Origin: Polaribacter pacificus
GTDB lineage: Bacteria; Bacteroidota; Bacteroidia; Flavobacteriales; Flavobacteriaceae
Assembly (NCBI RefSeq): GCF_038024035.1
Contig: NZ_CP150664.1
Span: 1,302,001-1,366,000, forward strand
Direction: 5' to 3'
Length of the DNA stretch: 64,000 bases
The position numbers and the translations under genes were made by a program. Every line of letters begins with the position of its first letter. The stretch's first letter is position 1. Positions 1 through 8,783 of this stretch are shown here, piece by piece. The notes beneath the pieces are model-generated. The model ran no database searches. It saw nothing but the letters and a program-made list of their open reading frames with translations, and was not told the origin of the DNA.

Positions 1-1346
1 GGAACATCCTTTGGATTGGTATTTACTTTCTGTGAAACTTGTTTCGCTGTTGACAATCTTTCTCCAGCACCATAAAAACTTATAGGCAAGGTAAAAGTCA
101 TTCCAACTGGTTTCCCATCTTTTATTGCTGGCTCTATACTAGGTAACATATTAATAACACGAAGCGTCTCTTCTTTTAAAGAAGGGCTTGGAGCTCTTAC
201 TTTAACATCTTTCAAAACACCTGTTTTATCAACGGTAAATAAGGCATAAATCTTACCTTTAGACGGATTCAAGCTCTCATCATTTAACAGCTCTTTTTTA
301 AAGTTTTTATGAATAAAATACTGTACAATTGAGCCAAAGTCTCCTTCGTTAGGAACATATCTATTGGCATCATCAGCTGTTGAATCATAATCTAAGACAA
401 CCTCCTCAACCATAATTGTAGGCAGCTTATCTACCTCTGTCACATTCATATTGGTCTGTTTCTCTTGAACAGGAACCTCAATTATATCTTGGCTTTTTTC
501 ACAAGAAGTATACACCAAAATACTTGCTAACATCGGCAACAACAACATGTATTTTGCCTTTTTAAACGGGTTGGATTTGTTTTTTTTCATCATGGTAATT
601 CGTTTTTTAATAAGTGATTGTTTTTGAAATTGATTGACAAATGATACATTTTCAACCTGAAAAGCTTCGGATAGTAGTTTGTTAAAATAATCTTGTTTAT
701 CAGTGGTTTTGACCATTTCAGAATCTGAGATATACTCATGCAATAAGGTGATTCTTTTTTGATAGATATAAATCATCGGGTTAAACCACATGGTGATCCG
801 CAAAAACTCAAAGAATAACAAATCTATCGAGTGTTTTTGACGACTGTGCACCAACTCATGCTGAATGATTTTTTCTTGTTTGTCTTCTGATATGTTTTTC
901 CCTAAAAAGATAAAATGAAAAAATGAAAAGGCTTTGCTTTGTTTACTAAGCATAATCAGTTTATAAAACTTTTTATCAATTTGTTCATTTTGAATGATTA
1001 AGCGGATAATCTTATAAAGCTTTACACAAAAAACGATGGCAAAAAACAAGACTCCTATACCGTATAACAGATTCAAATAATCAACAGAGCTAACTGCACT
1101 CATTGATTCTTGACTAAGATTATTTTGAGCTGTTAAAATGGTCTCAGGAAAATACATTACAAAATCTTGAGCTACGCTTTGCTGCAAACTCGAGATTTTT
1201 ACAAAAGGCAATACAAAAGACAAAATTGGAGTCCCTAATAAATACCATCTGTTGTACCCATGAAAGGTTTCTTTGCTTAAAAAGAAATCATAAACCGCCA
1301 AAAAAAGTACCTGAATTACGATTACCTGTATAATATATGTTGCCAT
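1..1346 (-). CDS. M56 (BlaR1/MecR1-type) membrane peptidase with TonB-like C-terminus, 3' end outside window
   Basis: Partial gene; the start is the ATG at 1346 and the reading frame stays open to base 1. The first ~110 residues hold several hydrophobic segments, followed by a zinc-peptidase motif HELVH at residues 163-167 (codons near 846-860), as in the BlaR1/MecR1 sensor proteases. After a further hydrophobic segment (near residues 265-285) the protein continues into a periplasmic part that resembles a TonB C-terminal domain (GKIYALFTVDKTG... and PAIKDGKPVGMTFTLP). In this family the peptidase senses an envelope signal and leads to removal of the partner BlaI repressor. Its start lies 2 bp after the blaI stop, so the two form one operon. 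The true ligand is unknown; the TonB-like tail is common in Bacteroidetes members and does not imply beta-lactam sensing. Confidence 0.85.
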   Translation of the reverse strand, partial: MATYIIQVIVIQVLFLAVYDFFLSKETFHGYNRWYLLGTPILSFVLPFVKISSLQQSVAQDFVMYFPETILTAQNNLSQESMSAVSSVDYLNLLYGIGVLFFAIVFCVKLYKIIRLIIQNEQIDKKFYKLIMLSKQSKAFSFFHFIFLGKNISEDKQEKIIQHELVHSRQKHSIDLLFFEFLRITMWFNPMIYIYQKRITLLHEYISDSEMVKTTDKQDYFNKLLSEAFQVENVSFVNQFQKQSLIKKRITMMKKNKSNPFKKAKYMLLLPMLASILVYTSCEKSQDIIEVPVQEKQTNMNVTEVDKLPTIMVEEVVLDYDSTADDANRYVPNEGDFGSIVQYFIHKNFKKELLNDESLNPSKGKIYALFTVDKTGVLKDVKVRAPSPSLKEETLRVINMLPSIEPAIKDGKPVGMTFTLPISFYGAGERLSTAKQVSQKVNTNPKDV

Positions 1347-1348
1347 AA

Positions 1349-1714
1349 CTATTCCTTTTTTTGATTAATTTCTTTAAGAACACTCTCTAGCTCTGAAACA
1401 TCCATATCATTTTTCTGAACGAAAAAAGAAACCATGCTTTTAAACGAGCCTCCAAAATAACCATCCATAATTTTTTGCAAGCTTTGATTGCTATACGATG
1501 ATTTTTTAACCAAGGGATGATACACATACCCTCTACCCTTTGCTTTGTGGCCAACAAATTCTTTGGTCTCTAAAATTCTAATAATGGTAGACACCGTATT
1601 GTAAGCAGGTTTTGGTTTTGGTAACTGATCAATAACTTCTTTTACTGAAGCTACTTCCAAATCCCATAAAACTTGCATAATCTGCTCTTCTGCTTTTGTC
1701 AATTGTTTCTCCAT
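1349..1714 (-). CDS. BlaI/MecI/CopY family transcriptional repressor
   Basis: 121 residues, the normal size of the family. The N-terminal half is a winged helix (LTKAEEQIMQVLWDL at residues 5-19, then the recognition-helix region PAYNTVSTIIRILETK), and the C-terminal half is the dimerisation part. BlaI-type repressors bind short dyads over their own promoter and are cut by a co-encoded M56 protease. Here that protease gene follows 2 bp downstream. The promoter upstream carries two identical dyads (see 1744-1784), which fits autoregulation. The regulated target besides this operon may include the divergent DUF456 gene, but that is inference. Confidence 0.9.
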   Translation of the reverse strand: MEKQLTKAEEQIMQVLWDLEVASVKEVIDQLPKPKPAYNTVSTIIRILETKEFVGHKAKGRGYVYHPLVKKSSYSNQSLQKIMDGYFGGSFKSMVSFFVQKNDMDVSELESVLKEINQKKE

Positions 1715-1743
1715 TTTTTAATAAATTTTGTAGTTCTACACGA

Positions 1744-1784
1744 CAAATATAACTAATTATCTAGTTTAAACTAATTTTTTAGTT
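1744..1784 (-). promoter_or_regulatory. blaI promoter with two identical operator dyads
   Basis: A minus-strand TATATTTG box (1751-1744) lies 30 bp before the blaI start. Immediately upstream are two copies of the dyad AACTA-N6-TAGTT, at 1751-1766 and 1769-1784, with centres 18 bp apart, covering the region between the -7 box and the expected -33 position. Repressor binding there would block RNA polymerase. The dyads are seen directly; assignment to BlaI is inferred from position. Confidence 0.6.
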
Positions 1785-1811
1785 AAAAATTTATTCGTAA
1801 CAAAGTTTTTG

Positions 1812-1819
1812 TACTTTCG
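1812..1819 (+). promoter_or_regulatory. Probable promoter -7 box for the DUF456 gene
   Basis: TACTTTCG differs by one base from the flavobacterial TAnnTTTG box and lies 20 bp before the ATG at 1839. It falls inside the longer frame that begins at the TTG at 1809, which is why the later ATG is chosen as start. Confidence 0.45.
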
Positions 1820-1838
1820 TCTTATACAAAACACAACT

Positions 1839-2339
1839 ATGGATATTCTATTACTAAGTATAGGTCTGCTATGTATTTTTCTGGGGATTGTAGGCGCTTT
1901 TCTTCCTGTGCTCCCTGGCCCCTTAACCAGCTGGGTTGGTTTTTTATTTTTACATTATACAAAAGCAGTACCAGCTGATTATACGTTTTTGAGCATCACT
2001 TTTGCCATAGCCTTATTTGTATATATTATCGATTATTTTATCCCTGCAATGGGAGCTAAAAAATTTGGAGGAAGTAAATACGGTATCTATGGGACCACTA
2101 TTGGATTGCTCATCGGCCTGTTTATACCCATTCCGTTTGGAATTATTATAGGAGCCTTTCTTGGAGCATTTATTGGTGAAATTATTCATGACAGCACAGA
2201 TACCAATAGAGCGATGAAAGCTTCTTTAGGTTCTTTGCTGGGGTTTCTGGTCTCGACAGGAATAAAATTTGGAGTTGGGCTGGCCTTTGCATGGCTTTAT
2301 ATAGACACTGTTTGGGAGTACAAATCTGCATTTTTTTAA
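1839..2339 (+). CDS. DUF456 family membrane protein
   Basis: 166 residues from the ATG at 1839. Nearly the whole protein is hydrophobic: about five membrane segments, with the family motif LPVLPGPLTSWVG near residues 21-33 and two glycine-rich segments (GAKKFGGSKYGIYG; GAFLGAFIGE) typical of DUF456. It is an inner-membrane protein of unknown function. An upstream in-frame TTG (1809) would add ten residues, but that stretch overlaps a promoter-like box. It is transcribed divergently from blaI, and its 3' end faces the small RNA at 2349-2459. Confidence 0.8.
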   Translation: MDILLLSIGLLCIFLGIVGAFLPVLPGPLTSWVGFLFLHYTKAVPADYTFLSITFAIALFVYIIDYFIPAMGAKKFGGSKYGIYGTTIGLLIGLFIPIPFGIIIGAFLGAFIGEIIHDSTDTNRAMKASLGSLLGFLVSTGIKFGVGLAFAWLYIDTVWEYKSAFF

Positions 2340-2348
2340 CTAGAAGAC

Positions 2349-2459
2349 AAAAAAAAAGCGACCCATCTCAGGGTAGCTTTCCATTGGTTAACAAAACCAA
2401 GGCACTTTTACTAAAGTACCAAAACAACACAACTAATTGCTACTTTTAAAAAAAGCAGC
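2349..2459 (-). ncRNA. Candidate structured small RNA (four hairpins with own promoter and terminator)
   Basis: Read on the minus strand, this ~110-nt stretch forms four consecutive hairpins. H1 at 2459-2439 has a 9-bp stem (one G-U) and 3-nt loop. H2 at 2420-2401 has an 8-bp stem (one G-U) and 4-nt loop. H3 at 2400-2384 has a perfect 6-bp stem. H4 at 2380-2355 is AAAGC-ACCC pairing GGGT-GCTTT with one mismatch, followed by nine T residues (2357-2349), an intrinsic terminator. A consensus promoter (2492-2463) puts the start at about 2458, so H1 lies at the 5' end. No ORF of useful size is present. It could be a member of a known flavobacterial RNA family (such as Flavo-1 or 6S-Flavo), which cannot be decided by eye. 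Confidence 0.65.
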
Positions 2460-2462
2460 CTG

Positions 2463-2492
2463 CAAATATAAGAGGTTTTTTTTAATCTACAA
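2463..2492 (-). promoter_or_regulatory. Consensus promoter for the small RNA
   Basis: On the minus strand TTG (2492-2490) is followed after exactly 19 bp by TATATTTG (2470-2463), the canonical Bacteroidetes primary sigma spacing. There is no coding gene directly downstream on this strand except the 3' region of the convergent DUF456 gene, so the promoter argues for a separate RNA gene. Confidence 0.7.
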
Positions 2493-2533
2493 TAGTATTG
2501 CCTTAAAACTAAAAAAATCTAAGGCCTAGTGCA

Positions 2534-2564
2534 TTGCTTAATTCTCCAATTGATTGTATCTTTG
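2534..2564 (+). promoter_or_regulatory. lysS promoter
   Basis: TTG at 2534-2536, a 20-bp spacer and TATCTTTG at 2557-2564 match the flavobacterial -33/-7 pattern. The start codon of lysS is 36 bp further on. Confidence 0.65.
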
Positions 2565-2599
2565 CCGCTTTACAAATCTCCTTATAAACAAAAGGTATT

Positions 2600-4297
2600 A
2601 TGCAATTATCAGAACAAGAAGTTGTACGAAGAGAAAAGCTTTCTAAATTACGTCAACTAGGCATCAACCCATATCCCGCTGACTTATACCCAGTTACCGA
2701 TAACTCAAAACAAATAAAAGCTGATTTTGAGCTTGGAAAAAAGGTAGTCATCGCTGGTCGTTTAATGTCTAGGAGAATCCAAGGAAAAGCTTCTTTTGCA
2801 GAAATTCAAGATTCTGAAGGAAGAATCCAAGTGTATTTTAACCGAGATGAGATTTGTTTGGGCGAGGATAAAACCTTGTATAATGACGTATATAAGAAAT
2901 TATTAGACATTGGAGATTTTGTTGGGATTGAAGGAGAATTATTTACCACACAAGTTGGTGAAAAAAGTGTTCGAGTTCAAAAATTTACCCTACTAAGCAA
3001 GTCTTTAAAACCTTTGCCGCTTCCAAAAACTGATGCAGAAGGAAATTCTTTTGATCAATTTAACGATCCGGAGATGCGTTATAGACAACGCTATGCTGAT
3101 TTGGTTGTAAACCCACATGTAAAAGAGGTTTTTGTTAAAAGAACGAAATTGTTTAATGCCATGCGTACGTTTTTTAACGACGCTGGATATTTTGAAGTTG
3201 AAACACCGGTATTACAACCGATTCCTGGAGGGGCAGCTGCAAGACCTTTTATTACCCACCACAATTCATTAGACATTCCATTGTATATGAGAATTGCCAA
3301 TGAGTTGTATTTAAAGAGACTTATTGTTGGAGGTTTTGAAGGTGTTTATGAGTTTTCAAAAAACTTTAGAAATGAAGGAATGGACAGAACTCACAACCCT
3401 GAGTTTACTGCCATGGAAATATATGTAGCCTATAAAGACTACAACTGGATGATGAGCTTTTGTGAACAATTACTAGAGCACTGTGCAATTGCAGTAAACG
3501 GAACATCGAAAGCTGTATTTGGAGAACATGAAATTGATTTTAAAGCTCCTTATGCTCGTGTAACAATGGCTGATTCTATCAAACATTTTACAGGTTTTGA
3601 CATTACAGGAAAAACTGAAGACGAAATTAGAGCCGCTGCAAAAGGCATGGGAATTAGCGTGGATGGAACCATGGGGAAAGGAAAATTAATCGATGAGATT
3701 TTTGGTGAAAAATGTGAAGGAAATTACATACAGCCAACATTTATCACTGACTATCCAAAAGAAATGAGCCCTTTGTGTAAAGAACACAGAGAGAACCCTG
3801 AGCTAACAGAGCGTTTTGAATTGATGGTTTGTGGTAAAGAAATTGCCAACGCCTATTCTGAGCTTAACGATCCTATTGATCAACGCGAACGTTTTGAACA
3901 CCAATTAAAACTGGCACAAAAAGGAGATGATGAGGCTACAGAATTTATAGATTTTGATTTCTTAAGAGCTTTAGAATACGGAATGCCTCCTACATCAGGT
4001 ATGGGAATTGGTATGGATCGTTTGATTATGTTTTTAACCAACAACCAATCCATTCAAGAAGTCCTATTTTTCCCACAAATGAGACCAGAGAAAACTGCGG
4101 TAGCTGTAGAATTGAATGACGAAGAAAAAGCGGTTTTAGAACTTATTACCAAAGCAGAAAAAATTGACTTAAACGAATTAAAAACTCAGAGTGGCTTATC
4201 CAATAAGAAATGGGATAAAACCATTAAGCACTTAACCAATAACAAGGTTGCCAAAGTTTCAAAAACTGACATAGGTTTGTTTGTAGAGTTGGTATAA
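2600..4297 (+). CDS. lysS: Lysine--tRNA ligase (class II)
   Basis: Charges tRNA-Lys with lysine using ATP. 565 residues: an N-terminal OB-fold anticodon-binding domain (about 50-150) and a class II catalytic core with motif 2 (FRNEGMDRTHNPEF, about 253-266) and motif 3 (GMGIGMDRLIMFL, about 470-482). The typical bacterial enzyme is about 500 residues; here ~65 extra residues follow the catalytic core (about 500-565, beginning VELNDEEKAVLELI) and look like a small winged-helix unit. The ATG at 2600 gives the standard N-terminus and lies downstream of a good promoter. A terminator follows. Confidence 0.97.
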   Translation: MQLSEQEVVRREKLSKLRQLGINPYPADLYPVTDNSKQIKADFELGKKVVIAGRLMSRRIQGKASFAEIQDSEGRIQVYFNRDEICLGEDKTLYNDVYKKLLDIGDFVGIEGELFTTQVGEKSVRVQKFTLLSKSLKPLPLPKTDAEGNSFDQFNDPEMRYRQRYADLVVNPHVKEVFVKRTKLFNAMRTFFNDAGYFEVETPVLQPIPGGAAARPFITHHNSLDIPLYMRIANELYLKRLIVGGFEGVYEFSKNFRNEGMDRTHNPEFTAMEIYVAYKDYNWMMSFCEQLLEHCAIAVNGTSKAVFGEHEIDFKAPYARVTMADSIKHFTGFDITGKTEDEIRAAAKGMGISVDGTMGKGKLIDEIFGEKCEGNYIQPTFITDYPKEMSPLCKEHRENPELTERFELMVCGKEIANAYSELNDPIDQRERFEHQLKLAQKGDDEATEFIDFDFLRALEYGMPPTSGMGIGMDRLIMFLTNNQSIQEVLFFPQMRPEKTAVAVELNDEEKAVLELITKAEKIDLNELKTQSGLSNKKWDKTIKHLTNNKVAKVSKTDIGLFVELV

Positions 4298-4318
4298 AAG
4301 ACCCTATATAAAATACAA

Positions 4319-4360
4319 AAGGAATAGAACAATATTAATGATTGATCTATTCCTTTTTTT
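4319..4360 (+). terminator. Intrinsic terminator after lysS
   Basis: AAGGAATAGA (4319-4328) pairs with TCTATTCCTT (4346-4355) around a 17-base loop, followed by a T run to 4361. Confidence 0.7.
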
Positions 4361-4521
4361 TTGTTTTTAGCCTCACTCATAATGAATTAGCTTCACCGAA
4401 GCATCTAAAAAGTTAAAAAAAAGCTAAAAAAGTAATTCCTTTAACATTTCTTTAAGATTTTACCTTTTTATTAATCAGTACCTTGAGCAGCTTAATTAAC
4501 TAATTTTTTTATCTATAAATC

Positions 4522-6930
4522 ATGACAAACAAAATACTCTCTAGGTTCTTAGGAATCTTATTTGTTTTTGGATTAATCGTTGATGTATCAGCGCAAACAA
4601 AAACAACTCCAACTAAAGGAGCCCCTCTAAAAAAAGGAGCTATCCAGGACTACAGCAAAGTAGTTACTAAGGATGTTAAAACAGACGAAGGACTGTTTAT
4701 TGTTCACAAAAAAGATGAGTCTTACTTATTTGAAATCCCAGATTCTTTAATGGGAAGAGAAATGCTTATGGTAACTCGTATTGCCAAAACCGCTAGCGGA
4801 ATTGATTTTGGTGGACAAAAACTTAGCACACAAGTATTGCGTTGGGAGCAAAATGACAAGAAAATTTTATTGCGTGTTGTTTCTCACAAAATCGTTGCTG
4901 ACAAAAGTTTACCAGTTCACGAAGCTGTAGCAAACTCTAATTTTGAACCTATTTTATTTGCTTTTCCTATCAAAGCATATAACAAAGACACCAAAGCAAC
5001 TGTAATTGATGCAACAAGCTTATTTAGCACTGATGTTGCTGCTATTGGTTTCCCTTCTAGAATGAGATCTAGATATAAAATGTCTCGTGTAGATTCTCAA
5101 CGTTCTTATATTGACAGAATTAGCAGTTACCCACAAAATATCGAAATCAGACACGTAAAAACTTATATTGCAAGTGCAGCTCCATCAAATGGAAATGTTG
5201 GGTCTATTTCTTTAGAATTGAGTAATTCTATGATTTTATTACCAAAAGTACCAATGCAACGTCGTTATTTTGATGCTCGTGTAGGTTGGTTTACTAGTTC
5301 TCAAACTGATTATGGTTTAGAAGATCAAAAAAGTAAAACAGTTACTTACCTTGACAGATGGAGATTGGAAGTAAAAGATGAAGATATTGAAAAATTTAAA
5401 CGTGGTGAATTGGTTGAACCAAAGAAGCAAATCGTTTATTATATTGATAGAGCTACTCCAAAAAAATGGGTACCATACATCATGCAAGGTATTAATGACT
5501 GGCAAGTAGCTTTTGAAGCGGCTGGTTTTAAAAATGCTATTGTTGCTAAAATTCCACCTACCAAAGAAGAAGATCCAGAATGGTCTCCAGAAGACGTTCG
5601 TTATTCTGTAGTTCGTTATTTAGCATCTCCGATTCCAAATGCAAATGGACCTCACGTTAGTGACCCAAGATCAGGAGAAATTTTAGAATCAGATATTAAC
5701 TGGTATCACAATGTAATGAGTTTATTACAAGGATGGTATTTTGTTCAAACTGCTGCCATCAATCCAGAAGCTCAAATGGTTGGGTTTAAAGATGAAATCA
5801 TGGGAGAGTTGATCAAGTTTGTATCTTCTCACGAAGTTGGACATACATTAGGATTGCCTCACAACATGGGAAGTAGTTCTGCTTATTCTGTAGAGTCTTT
5901 ACGTTCTGCTGAGTTTACTAAAAAATTCGGAACTGCACCATCTATTATGGATTATGCACGTTTTAACTATGTAGCACAACCAGAAGATAAAGGAGTTGCA
6001 TTAATGCCAAACATTGGTGTTTATGACAAATACGCTATTTCTTGGGGATATCGTCCAATTTTAAATGCAGATGCTAATTCTGAAAAAGCAACTTTGGATG
6101 CTTGGATTCTTAAGCATGCAGGAGATCCTTTATACCATTTTGGTAGACAATTAGGTGTTGATCCTAGTGCTCAAACTGAAGATTTAGGAGATGATGCTGT
6201 AAAAGCGAGTAACTATGGAGTTGCCAACTTAAAAAGAATTGTTCCTAATCTAATCAAATGGACTGGAAAAGATGGTGAAGATTATTCTGACCTAAAAGAA
6301 ATGTACGGACATGTAATTTCTCAATTTAACAGATACACAGGACATGTTGCCATGAATGTTGGTGGTATATATGAAAATAACAAAACTGCTGATCAAGCAG
6401 GAGGAATTTATACCTATGTTCCTAAAGAGCGTCAAATTAGTAGTGTTAACTATTTAATCAAACAAGTTTTTAACACTCCAACTTGGTTAATTAATAAAGA
6501 GATCATTGCAAGAACAGAGTTTTCTGGTGTTACAAATCGTATTCAAGGAATCCAAACTAGAGCTTTAGGTAGCTTATTGAATGGTTCTAGAATGGTTCGT
6601 ATGATTGAAAACGAAACTCTAAATGGTTCTAAAGCATATACTGTTGTATCTATGATGTCTGACATCAGAAAAGGGGTATGGTCAGAAATTTATGCTAATA
6701 AATCAATAGACACTTACAGAAGAAATCTTCAAAGAGCTCACATCGCTAGATTGGGGTCATTGATGAAATCTGATTCAGGTGCTTCTGATGTAAATGCTAT
6801 TATTAGAGGTGAATTAGAAAGAATCAAGCGTGATGTTAAAAAAGCAACTCCAGCAGCTGCTAACACTTTAACGAAATATCACTTAAATGACATCGTAGAA
6901 AAAATTGATGTTATTTTAGATCCTAAATAA
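4522..6930 (+). CDS. Secreted zinc-dependent metalloprotease (DUF5117/DUF4953 type)
   Basis: 802 residues. A Sec signal peptide (first ~25 residues, ending VSAQ) suggests export to the periplasm or outside. The catalytic motif HEVGHTLGLPH is seen at residues 437-447 (His437, Glu438, His441, His447), a metzincin-like HExxHxxGxxH, with a Met-turn-like SIMDYARF about 30 residues later. The N-terminal half matches the DUF5118/DUF5117 organisation found in large Bacteroidetes metalloproteases. Substrate is unknown. No T9SS C-terminal sorting domain is visible; the protein ends in a charged helical stretch. It stands alone between lysS and the convergent mscS gene, with a strong terminator behind it. 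Confidence 0.85.
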   Translation: MTNKILSRFLGILFVFGLIVDVSAQTKTTPTKGAPLKKGAIQDYSKVVTKDVKTDEGLFIVHKKDESYLFEIPDSLMGREMLMVTRIAKTASGIDFGGQKLSTQVLRWEQNDKKILLRVVSHKIVADKSLPVHEAVANSNFEPILFAFPIKAYNKDTKATVIDATSLFSTDVAAIGFPSRMRSRYKMSRVDSQRSYIDRISSYPQNIEIRHVKTYIASAAPSNGNVGSISLELSNSMILLPKVPMQRRYFDARVGWFTSSQTDYGLEDQKSKTVTYLDRWRLEVKDEDIEKFKRGELVEPKKQIVYYIDRATPKKWVPYIMQGINDWQVAFEAAGFKNAIVAKIPPTKEEDPEWSPEDVRYSVVRYLASPIPNANGPHVSDPRSGEILESDINWYHNVMSLLQGWYFVQTAAINPEAQMVGFKDEIMGELIKFVSSHEVGHTLGLPHNMGSSSAYSVESLRSAEFTKKFGTAPSIMDYARFNYVAQPEDKGVALMPNIGVYDKYAISWGYRPILNADANSEKATLDAWILKHAGDPLYHFGRQLGVDPSAQTEDLGDDAVKASNYGVANLKRIVPNLIKWTGKDGEDYSDLKEMYGHVISQFNRYTGHVAMNVGGIYENNKTADQAGGIYTYVPKERQISSVNYLIKQVFNTPTWLINKEIIARTEFSGVTNRIQGIQTRALGSLLNGSRMVRMIENETLNGSKAYTVVSMMSDIRKGVWSEIYANKSIDTYRRNLQRAHIARLGSLMKSDSGASDVNAIIRGELERIKRDVKKATPAAANTLTKYHLNDIVEKIDVILDPK

Positions 6931-6948
6931 GAATCTCTTATAAAACAG

Positions 6949-6978
6949 AAAAGCCTCACCAATTTGGTGAGGCTTTTT
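6949..6978 (+). terminator. Intrinsic terminator after metalloprotease gene
   Basis: AAAAGCCTCACC (6949-6960) pairs with GGTGAGGCTTTT (6966-6977), 5-base loop, ending in a T run. Confidence 0.85.
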
Positions 6979-7026
6979 TATTTACCATACATGTAGAGCA
7001 TAAATTAAAACTCTTCCTAAATCTAT

Positions 7027-8676
7027 TTAGTTACCGTCTCTTTCATCATCTAGCTTAAAGGGTTTATCATGAAACTCTTGTATAATTTTAGCAACAGCAG
7101 CATCTATATCTTCCTGAACCGTATTGTATTTCATATCAATAGATTTTTTCTCAGGAAACTGCTCTATCTGAACCGTAGTTGACGGAAATGCAAACTCTAC
7201 TCCTAAGACTTTAGCCAATTTAACAATGGCCATATGCAAGCGATGTTTAGAAGATTGCTCTGTACCCCACTCTAAGGATTTAAAATAGACATTAACCATA
7301 ATTAGCAAGGCAGAATCACCAAAGCCTGTAAACTCAACATTATAGGACTCTGATCTGGTTTCTGGATGAGCTATAACAAGTTCTCTTACACCTTTAACAA
7401 AAGCTTCAATCAAAACCGGAGGCGTATCATAACGTATCCCTAAACTGGTGTTATAACGTCTATACAAACGCAAACCTTTGTTATTGATAACAATCTCAGC
7501 TAATTTGCTATTTGGTATTTGATAAATAGAGGTATCTGCCGCACGTACTCTTGTTGATCGAAAACCAACCTCTTCTACGGTTCCAACAACTTCTCCAGTT
7601 TCAATCCAATCACCAATATGAAAAGGCTTGTCTAGAAAAATCATTATCGTACCGATAAGGTTACGAACGGTATCTTGTGATGCTAATGCCAATGCCAAAC
7701 CTCCAATAGAAACTCCTGCAATTACTGTGGTAGGATTAACTCCAAACAGGGTTAATAGTTTTAGACCTCCTAAAAACAATACCAAGCCCGTTAACAGGTT
7801 TCGCAAAATAGGCACCAATTGATCATCTAATTTGTTGTGGGTTCTTTCTGTAAATTCTGAATAGATTTTCATCATTACATCCACCAATTTTAAAAAGATA
7901 TAAATCCAAAAAATAGTTTCTGCAATATTAATGGCTAGAAAAAACCACTTGTTTACGGTTAAACTAAATTGTAGGGATGGAAATACTTTATCTATTAACA
8001 ACAAAGCCATTAACAAACTAATTGGGTGGGCTAATTTTTTTAATACTTTGTTTATACCAATATTTTTAACGTGAATGATGCTGTATTGAATTTTCAAAAG
8101 CACGAAAAAAGCAATTTTTTTAATCACAAAAAAGACCAAGTATGAAAGTGCAAACAGCAAAATCAAGCCCATCAACTGCCAATACTCAATTCCGAATATT
8201 TTTTTATTGTCAAACTGAGGTAAAATATTTTGCAATTTCTCTATATACCATGGATACACTTCTTCATAAAGACGGTCCACATTTTGAATGGTTTCTAATG
8301 AATAATACCATTTATTATCAACTTTTTCTACATATATCGTCGGCATTCGAAGCGGAAACGGAATGTATTTATGTGGTTTCGCTACCTGAGTGGTATCTGT
8401 ATAATTTGGATTTCTAGGAACCGTATTAAAATCAATAAACAGACCTTTCCCGTCTAAAATCTTCTTAAGTCTTACAGCCGTTTTTACTGGATCTTTAGTT
8501 GCTTTTGGTAAAATACTTTTAGCCGATTTTTCTGGTTCATAAGAATCAGATTGCAAATAATACAAATGCGTATACAGCGTCGCATGTGGGTTTTTTAAAT
8601 TGACATAGGTTGAATCTTGGGCAGAAATCACTCCAGACAATGACACTAAAAACAGTAATAATACCTTCTTAATCAT
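7027..8676 (-). CDS. MscS-family mechanosensitive ion channel with exported N-terminal domain
   Basis: 549 residues from the ATG at 8676, which gives a clean signal peptide (MIKKVLLLFLVSLSGVISAQ). The frame extends 49 codons further upstream, but that part is unlikely and overlaps a promoter box. A periplasmic domain of ~150 residues is followed by several membrane helices and the MscS core: pore helix GGLALALASQDTVRNLIG, beta domain (PFHIGDWIETGEVVGTVEEVG) and the C-terminal alpha/beta domain. These channels open under membrane tension and release solutes after osmotic downshift. Stands as a single gene, divergent from the basic exported protein at 8784. Confidence 0.88.
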   Translation of the reverse strand: MIKKVLLLFLVSLSGVISAQDSTYVNLKNPHATLYTHLYYLQSDSYEPEKSAKSILPKATKDPVKTAVRLKKILDGKGLFIDFNTVPRNPNYTDTTQVAKPHKYIPFPLRMPTIYVEKVDNKWYYSLETIQNVDRLYEEVYPWYIEKLQNILPQFDNKKIFGIEYWQLMGLILLFALSYLVFFVIKKIAFFVLLKIQYSIIHVKNIGINKVLKKLAHPISLLMALLLIDKVFPSLQFSLTVNKWFFLAINIAETIFWIYIFLKLVDVMMKIYSEFTERTHNKLDDQLVPILRNLLTGLVLFLGGLKLLTLFGVNPTTVIAGVSIGGLALALASQDTVRNLIGTIMIFLDKPFHIGDWIETGEVVGTVEEVGFRSTRVRAADTSIYQIPNSKLAEIVINNKGLRLYRRYNTSLGIRYDTPPVLIEAFVKGVRELVIAHPETRSESYNVEFTGFGDSALLIMVNVYFKSLEWGTEQSSKHRLHMAIVKLAKVLGVEFAFPSTTVQIEQFPEKKSIDMKYNTVQEDIDAAVAKIIQEFHDKPFKLDDERDGN

Positions 8677-8713
8677 AAACTTATATTTTGTTAATCCCTT
8701 GTTAAAAAACAAA

Positions 8714-8721
8714 ACAAAGTT
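8714..8721 (-). promoter_or_regulatory. mscS-like gene promoter -7 box
   Basis: Minus-strand TAACTTTG fits TAnnTTTG and lies 37 bp before the chosen start at 8676; a TTG lies 22 bp further upstream. It supports the shorter N-terminus. Confidence 0.5.
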
Positions 8722-8783
8722 AAACCTTTTAAAAAATCTATAGTCAAAGAGACAAACAAAATAATAACTTAAAAACAAAAAAT

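Noticed and set aside
4298..4521. Possible gene between lysS and the metalloprotease
   Set aside because: Only the lysS terminator and AT-rich leader DNA; the minus-strand frame at 4186-4380 overlaps lysS and lacks any family pattern.
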